Source: Nocardioides sp. YIM 152315
Lineage (GTDB): Bacteria; Actinomycetota; Actinomycetes; Propionibacteriales; Nocardioidaceae
Direction of reading: 5' to 3'
Length of the DNA stretch: 64,000 nucleotides
Assembly: GCF_029210375.1 (NCBI RefSeq)
Contig: NZ_JARGER010000037.1
Span: forward strand, 167,332 to 231,331
In this document: positions 59,351-64,000 of the stretch, piece by piece
Numbering within the stretch: position 1 is the stretch's first letter
Layout of the letters: the number at the start of each line of letters is the position of its first letter
The notes under the pieces: generated by a model
Databases searched by the model: none
The model's input: only the letters and a program-made list of their open reading frames with translations
Told to the model about the DNA's origin: nothing
Translations under genes and position numbers: made by a program

Positions 59351-62050
59351 TCAGTGCGCCATGTCGACGAACCGCGAGTAGTGGCCCTGGAAGGCGACGG
59401 TGATGTCGCGGGTGGGGCCGTTGCGGTGCTTGGCGACGATCAGGTCGGCCTCGCCGGGGCGGGTCGACTCCTTCTCATAGACGTCGTCACGGTGCAGCAG
59501 GATGACCATGTCGGCGTCCTGCTCGATCGAGTTGTGAGCCGCGATCCCCTCGACCACGAAGTTGTGCGTGCCCATGACGGTCGCGTCGTAGACGTCCTGC
59601 TCGCCGACCAGCTCGATCGAGGCGACCGTGTCCCAGAAGACGTCGTTGGTGGCGAGCACCTCGAGGTCGGCGTCGTTCAGCACCGCGGCGACACGGGAGA
59701 GTCGTTGCCGAGACGGCGCGTGCTTCCACGTAGACGAGCCGCCGAACTGGGTGCCCATCGCCGCGGCGAACGCCCGGTGGGACATCCCCTGCTCGGCGAG
59801 GATCCCGCGCACGTCCTCCCATACCTCGGTCGGGATCGTGTCGAGATTGGTGTTGCCGCGAACGCCTCGGATCGCCTCGGCGAGCACTCGGGCCCGCTCA
59901 CCACGAGCACCGTGGACGCCGATGTCGTCGAGGAAGCGCAGCTGGTTCTCGACACCGTAGACGTGCAGGTGCCATCCGTCGCGGTAACCGGCCTTGCGGG
60001 TCCGCTTGATCCGCGTGAAGACGTTGAACCGGAGCAGGAGGCGAGCAACGTCGTCCACCAACCGACGGCTCGTCGAGGCGTAGTACACCCGCCCCAGTCG
60101 ACGCTGCTCGTCGAAGAAGACACAGCCATCGGTTGCCCAGAGGTGGCGGAGGAAGAGCCCGACCTGATCCTTGGGCAGCCCGAAGACCCAGCCGGGCACG
60201 AACTTCTCGTGGCTGCGCAACCCGAAGAGACCGTCCTCGTCCAGCCAGGCGGCGACCGGGTTCCGCTTGCCGTGGGTCAGGCGGTACGGCGAGGGCAGCC
60301 GCAGCGTCGTGACGCGGGCAGCGGCGTACTCGTCCCGAACGGCTCTGATGCCGAAGCGGCTGCGGGCGGCGTCGGCGACCGCGGTGAGGTTGGCCTCGTC
60401 GACACTCGCGTAACGCAGCGGCTGGCGGCGGACGAACGAGCCGTCGCCGAGCAGGTGCGCCAGGAGCACGACCTCGTCCTCGTCGCGCCTGGTGATCTCG
60501 AGCGGGGGCGGCACGTGGCGCACCGACCCGATCCGTGACCCCGGGCTCAGCTCGAGCAGCGGCACCCATCCGTCGTACGTCAGGAACTTGTGGTTGCCCG
60601 TGGCGGCGATGCGACGGCCGGAGGCCAGGGTCAGCTCGTAGACCGGCTTCCGGCCGGAGGGGAAGGCATGGGTGAGCGTGCGCGGCACCAGCTTGAGACG
60701 GTCGTCGAGCGACCACACCGGGATGTCCCGAGCCCCGGACTCCATCAGCTCGCCGAGCGTGATCTCGGTGTTGTCGGCGGCGCGCATCAAGCGGGTGTCG
60801 GCCGTGAGACAGCCCGACTCGCGGAGGTCGGACATCATCGGGCGCTTGTCGCCGCGCTGCTCGGGGCCGCGGTTGAGCTGGGAGAGCGCGATGATCGGGA
60901 TCTCCAGCTCCTTGGCCAGCAGCTTGATCTGGCGGGAGAACTCCGAGACCTCCAGCTGGCGGGACTCGACCTTCTTGCCCGACGTCATCAGCTGGAGGTA
61001 GTCGATGACCATCAGCTTGAGGTCGTGCCGCTGCTTGAGGCGACGGGCCTTGGCCCGGATCTCCATCATCGTCATGTTCGGCGAGTCGTCGATGAACATC
61101 GGCGCCGACGACACCTCGCCCATCTTGCGGGCGAGCTTGGCCCAGTCCTCGTCGCCCATGTTGCCGTTGCGGATGTGGTTGAGCGGCACCTTCGCCTCGG
61201 CCGAGAGCAGGCGCATGGTGATCTCGGAGCGCGTCATCTCCAGGCTGAAGAAGGCGCTGGTCAGGTTGTTGTGGATCGAGGCGGCCCGGCAGAAGTCCAG
61301 GGCGACCGTCGACTTCCCCATGGCGGGACGGGCCGCGACGATGATCATCTGACCCGCGTGCAGGCCGTTGGTCAGGTCGTCGAGGTCGGCGAAGCCGGTG
61401 GGGACGCCGTACAGCCCGGCCTCGCGGTTGGAGATCGCCTCGATCTCGTCGAGGACGCCGTCCATGATGTCGCTCAGCGGCGCGTAGTCCTCGCTCGACC
61501 GCTTGTCGGTGATCTTGTAGACCTCGGCCTGCGCCTGGTCGACGATGTCGTCGACCTGGCCCTCGCCGGCGTAGCCGATCTGCACGATCTTGGTGCCGGC
61601 GTCGACCAGCCGGCGCAGGATGGCGGTCTCGCGCACGATCTCGGCGTAGTAGCCGGCGTTGGCCGCGATCGGCACGTTGGCCGAGAGCGTGTGGAGGTAC
61701 GGCGCGCCGCCGATGCGCTGCAGCTCGCCCCGACGCTGGAGCTCGGCGGCCACCGTCACCATGTCGACCGGCTCGCCGCGACCGTAGAGGTCGATGATCG
61801 CGTCGAAGATGGTCTCGTGGGAGGGCCGGTAGAAGTCGACGCCGCGGATCGTCTCGGTGACGTCGGCGATCGCGTCCTTCGAGATCAGCATCGCGCCGAG
61901 CACCGACTGCTCGGCCGCCATGTCCTGCGGCGGCGTGCGGTCGCCCGGGGTGGTCGGCCGCTCGCCCGGTGCGTACGACGCGGGGCCGTCGCCCCAGTCG
62001 TCCAACGGTGGCTCCGGGAACCCCCGGGAGTCCTGCTCGGTGAGGCTCAT
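59351..62050 (-). CDS. dnaB: Replicative DNA helicase DnaB with in-frame intein
   Basis: 899 residues as translated; 472 after removal of the 427-residue intein. N-terminal DnaB domain (~43-150: PQDMAAEQSVLGAMLISKDA), then the RecA-like helicase with Walker A VAARPAMGKST (~238-248), VIDYLQLM (~348-355, Walker B) and SQLNRGPEQRGDKRPMMSDL RESG just before the insertion; the C-extein starts with SIEQDADMVILLHRDDVYEK. It unwinds DNA at the replication fork. ATG 62050 follows GGGGAGCAG... spacing of ~10 bases. The gene is single on its strand; rplI/rpsF are not in the window. Confidence 0.97.
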   Translation of the reverse strand: MSLTEQDSRGFPEPPLDDWGDGPASYAPGERPTTPGDRTPPQDMAAEQSVLGAMLISKDAIADVTETIRGVDFYRPSHETIFDAIIDLYGRGEPVDMVTVAAELQRRGELQRIGGAPYLHTLSANVPIAANAGYYAEIVRETAILRRLVDAGTKIVQIGYAGEGQVDDIVDQAQAEVYKITDKRSSEDYAPLSDIMDGVLDEIEAISNREAGLYGVPTGFADLDDLTNGLHAGQMIIVAARPAMGKSTVALDFCRAASIHNNLTSAFFSLEMTRSEITMRLLSAEAKVPLNHIRNGNMGDEDWAKLARKMGEVSSAPMFIDDSPNMTMMEIRAKARRLKQRHDLKLMVIDYLQLMTSGKKVESRQLEVSEFSRQIKLLAKELEIPIIALSQLNRGPEQRGDKRPMMSDLRESGCLTADTRLMRAADNTEITLGELMESGARDIPVWSLDDRLKLVPRTLTHAFPSGRKPVYELTLASGRRIAATGNHKFLTYDGWVPLLELSPGSRIGSVRHVPPPLEITRRDEDEVVLLAHLLGDGSFVRRQPLRYASVDEANLTAVADAARSRFGIRAVRDEYAAARVTTLRLPSPYRLTHGKRNPVAAWLDEDGLFGLRSHEKFVPGWVFGLPKDQVGLFLRHLWATDGCVFFDEQRRLGRVYYASTSRRLVDDVARLLLRFNVFTRIKRTRKAGYRDGWHLHVYGVENQLRFLDDIGVHGARGERARVLAEAIRGVRGNTNLDTIPTEVWEDVRGILAEQGMSHRAFAAAMGTQFGGSSTWKHAPSRQRLSRVAAVLNDADLEVLATNDVFWDTVASIELVGEQDVYDATVMGTHNFVVEGIAAHNSIEQDADMVILLHRDDVYEKESTRPGEADLIVAKHRNGPTRDITVAFQGHYSRFVDMAH
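59531..60811 (-). mobile_element. DnaB intein with LAGLIDADG homing endonuclease
   Basis: Intein from Cys414 (CLTADTRLM, block A) to Asn840 (EGIAAHN, block G), flanked by RESG and SIEQ. Block B is ATGNHKFLT (His487); block F/G runs VYDATVMGTHNFVVEGIAAH. Two dodecapeptides, LLAHLLGDGSF (529-539, Asp536) and FLRHLWATDGCVFF (633-646, Asp641), keep their acidic residues, so the endonuclease may be active. The insertion point (RESG/SIEQ) is the site used by the Synechocystis DnaB intein. The next extein residue is Ser, as needed for splicing. Confidence 0.95.
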
Positions 62051-62621
62051 CCGCCCTGCTGCTCCCCTCGAATGACTACCAGACCGACCCCGTTCGCGAC
62101 CCCGTTCCGACCGTGCGCGAGCCACGGTAGACCGGGCCGCCGACACTGCAGCGACACCGGATCCGCACCCGCCCGCACCGGGGCCGCCGTGGCACCGCGC
62201 TCGAGCCACGCTCGAACCACGCCGCCGCGACCCCGTCGGACCTCCGGGACCGTACGCGGTCCGGGTGCCGCCGCGACAGCCCCGTATCCACAGGACCCCG
62301 AGCAAGCTGGGGATAACCGGCGGACCGGCCGTGGACGACACGCCGGGAGGTGTGCACAGCCTGGGGACCGCGCTGTGGAGACCACGCCCCGATCCGCGAT
62401 CGGACCGCCGTTGACCTGCGCAAACACGTGCTCACAGGTGTGGACACGGAAAAGTTGGGGCGACCGCGACGTTCAGCTGCGCGTCACCTGCCGGTCATCT
62501 GCTGGTTTGTCGACATAGCGTGGTGGATCGGCTCTGCCCCAGGATTGTCCACAAGCGCCTCTGACTAGTCAGGTATCGAGCACATGCCGACATTGCACCT
62601 TACGATGACTAGGCCCGCGCG
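62051..62621. other. 571-bp non-coding region between dnaB and MATE gene with DnaA-box-like sites
   Basis: No credible gene. DnaA-box-like 9-mers: TTGTCCACA perfect at 62545-62553; one mismatch at 62284-62292 (GTATCCACA), 62308-62316 (minus), 62439-62447 (minus) and 62507-62515 (TTGTCGACA). TACGAT (62601-62606) is a candidate -10 of the MATE gene. The stretch nearer dnaB (62051-62280) shows nothing I can name apart from a dnaB ribosome-binding site. Confidence 0.55.
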
Positions 62622-63956
62622 TTGACCACGGCACGCGACCGGGAGATCCTCCGACTGGCCGTCCCGGCCTTCCTCGCGCTGGTCGCCGAGCCGATGTTCC
62701 TGCTCGCGGACGCCGCCATCGTCGGGCACCTCGGCACCCTGCCCCTGGCCGGCCTCGGCATCGCCGCGGCGGTGCTCCAGACGGTCATCGGGCTGTGCGT
62801 GTTCCTCGCCTACGGCACCACGGCGGGCGTGGCGCGGCACCTGGGCGCCGGCGACCTGCGCGGGGCGATCGCCCAGGGCGTCGACGGCCTCTGGCTCGCG
62901 GTGCTCATCGGTGCGGCGGTCACCGTCGTCGGCGTCCCGCTCGCCGGCCCGGTGGTGCGCCTCTTCGGCGCCTCGGCGGACGTGGCCGACCCGGCCACCA
63001 CCTACCTGCGGATCGCGCTGCTCGGCACCACGCCGCTGCTGCTCATGCTCGCCGCGACCGGCGTGCTCCGCGGCCTCCAGGACACCCGGACGCCGCTGGT
63101 CGTGGCGGTCGGCGGCAATGCCCTCAACGTCGTGCTCAACCTGCTCCTCGTCTATCCCGCCGGCCTCGGCATCGCGGGATCCGCGCTCGGCTCGGTGCTG
63201 GCCCAGGTCGCCAGCGCCGCGGCGTTCGTGGTCGTCGTGGTCCGCGCCGCGCGACGTCACGGCGCCGCGCTGCGACCCGACCTGCCGGGCATCCGGGCGG
63301 CCAGCCGCGCCGGAGCGCCGCTGGTCGTGCGCACGATCACGCTGCGCGCCGCCATCCTGGTGACGACGTACGCCGTGACCGTGGGCGCGGTCGCCGACGA
63401 CCAGGAGGTCGACCTCGCCACCCACCAGCTCGCGATGACGCTCTGGACGTTCCTGGCCTTCGCGCTGGACGCGATCGCCATCGCCGCGCAGGCGCTCACC
63501 GGCCGGTTGCTGGGCGCCGGCGACGTCACCGGCACCCGCGAGACCACCGACCGGATGGTGCGGTGGGGCGCCTGGAGCGGGGTGGTGACCGGCGTGCTGC
63601 TCGCGGCCGCCAGCCCGTGGCTCGGGCGGCTCTTCACCGGCGACGACGCGGTCCGGGACCTGCTGGTGCCGGTGCTGATCGTGGCCGCGCTCGGGCAGCC
63701 GGTCGCCGGTGTGGTGTTCGTGCTCGACGGGGTGCTGATCGGTGCAGGCGACGGCCGCTACCTCGCCCGCGCGGGCCTGGTCACCCTGGTCGCCTACGCC
63801 CCGGTCGCCCTGGCGCTCGCGGCGCTGTCGGCGGGTCTGGTCGCGATCTGGGTGGCCTTCTGCACGGTGTTCATGGGCGCGCGGCTCGTCGTACTCGTGC
63901 ACCGGGCCCGCGGGGATGCCTGGCTGGTGACCGGGGTCGTCCGAGCCCCGAAATGA
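62622..63956 (+). CDS. MATE family efflux transporter (DinF-like)
   Basis: 444 residues, 12 membrane helices, from TTG 62622. DREILRLAVPAFLALVAEPM, LADAAIVGHLGTLPLAGLGI (~28-47) is the MATE/DinF signature; TPLLLMLAATGVLRGLQDTR (~142-161) and the second-half repeat TLWTFLAFALDAIAIAAQAL, GRLLGAGD follow. Exports cationic drugs or DNA-damage-related compounds with Na+ or H+. TAGGCC lies six bases before the TTG, so the mRNA may be leaderless. A MATE gene beside dnaB is a frequent actinobacterial neighbour. Confidence 0.93.
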   Translation: MTTARDREILRLAVPAFLALVAEPMFLLADAAIVGHLGTLPLAGLGIAAAVLQTVIGLCVFLAYGTTAGVARHLGAGDLRGAIAQGVDGLWLAVLIGAAVTVVGVPLAGPVVRLFGASADVADPATTYLRIALLGTTPLLLMLAATGVLRGLQDTRTPLVVAVGGNALNVVLNLLLVYPAGLGIAGSALGSVLAQVASAAAFVVVVVRAARRHGAALRPDLPGIRAASRAGAPLVVRTITLRAAILVTTYAVTVGAVADDQEVDLATHQLAMTLWTFLAFALDAIAIAAQALTGRLLGAGDVTGTRETTDRMVRWGAWSGVVTGVLLAAASPWLGRLFTGDDAVRDLLVPVLIVAALGQPVAGVVFVLDGVLIGAGDGRYLARAGLVTLVAYAPVALALAALSAGLVAIWVAFCTVFMGARLVVLVHRARGDAWLVTGVVRAPK

Positions 63957-64000
63957 CGTCGACCCCCCCGCAAGGTTGGGGGGGGGCGCCGGGGGGGGGG

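Noticed and set aside
62051..62621. Chromosomal origin oriC
   Set aside because: dnaA, dnaN, rpmH are absent and only one DnaA box is perfect; kept only as a DnaA-box cluster to test.

Overview
This window is very G+C-rich double-stranded bacterial chromosome with dense, often 4-bp-overlapping genes, many GTG/TTG starts and many starts sitting 6-8 bases after a TANNNT box (leaderless style). Together with an F420-type nitroreductase, a DinB/mycothiol-type enzyme, EF-G2, PadR/DUF1707 pairs and a glpD/TetR/flavoprotein/DAG-kinase block arranged as in Mycobacterium tuberculosis Rv2249c-Rv2252, this points to an actinobacterium. A Nocardioides-like member of the Propionibacteriales is my best guess (inference, no database search was possible). 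I saw no rRNA, tRNA, CRISPR array, transposase or prophage module.

Layout. 1-4043: lipid/glycerol-phosphate block (DAG kinase fragment and alkyl-DHAP-synthase-like flavoprotein to the left, TetR and GlpD to the right, 17 bp between the divergent starts). 4106-8062: an ECF sigma factor with SnoaL-like tail, a TIGR03086 protein, a LuxR regulator and an LtrA membrane protein. 8132-10799: MFS relic, DUF2332 protein, semialdehyde dehydrogenase. 11054-19336: large LuxR ATPase, EF-G2, penicillin-binding lipoprotein, MerR/CxxC flavoprotein pair. 19447-26348: DEAD-box helicase, GlmS, YceI, double GNAT, acyl-CoA dehydrogenase. 26359-29606: solute symporter with DUF3311 partner, DUF1707 and PadR. 29832-35660: M3 oligopeptidase with an ECF42-type sigma factor, mycothiol-isomerase-like protein, secreted GH6 glucanase and small conserved proteins. 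35716-42789: MFS exporter, DinB protein, a DUF429-RelA/SpoT fusion, pseudouridine catabolism (psuG plus HTH-PfkB kinase), Ddn-type nitroreductase, LysE exporter. 42889-49017: PucR regulator divergent from an amine/beta-amino-acid catabolic operon (mmsA, class III aminotransferase, FAD oxidase, cupin). 49000-59304: methyltransferase, HxlR-SCP2 regulator, GNATs, DUF418-type membrane protein, TetR, secreted metzincin protease, DGPF/YCII protein, ABC transporter with its MerR regulator. 59351-63956: replicative helicase DnaB interrupted by a 427-residue intein with a LAGLIDADG endonuclease, a 571-bp non-coding region with DnaA-box-like sites, and a MATE transporter. The last ~40 bases are suspicious poly-G.

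Most notable signals: (i) a protein fusing an RNase-H-like DUF429 domain to a RelA/SpoT alarmone-synthetase domain whose normally catalytic Glu reads Gln, analogous to but apparently distinct from mycobacterial RNase HII-RelZ; (ii) a composite palindromic element present twice (29738-29819 and 42813-42874) with wobble-preserving differences; (iii) a mirrored array of 21-nt units at 19338-19451; (iv) a shared ECF promoter motif in front of the ECF42 sigma gene and a DGPF gene 23 kb away; (v) repeated use of hairpins that contain the stop codons of convergent genes as shared terminators; (vi) the DnaA-box cluster next to intein-bearing dnaB.
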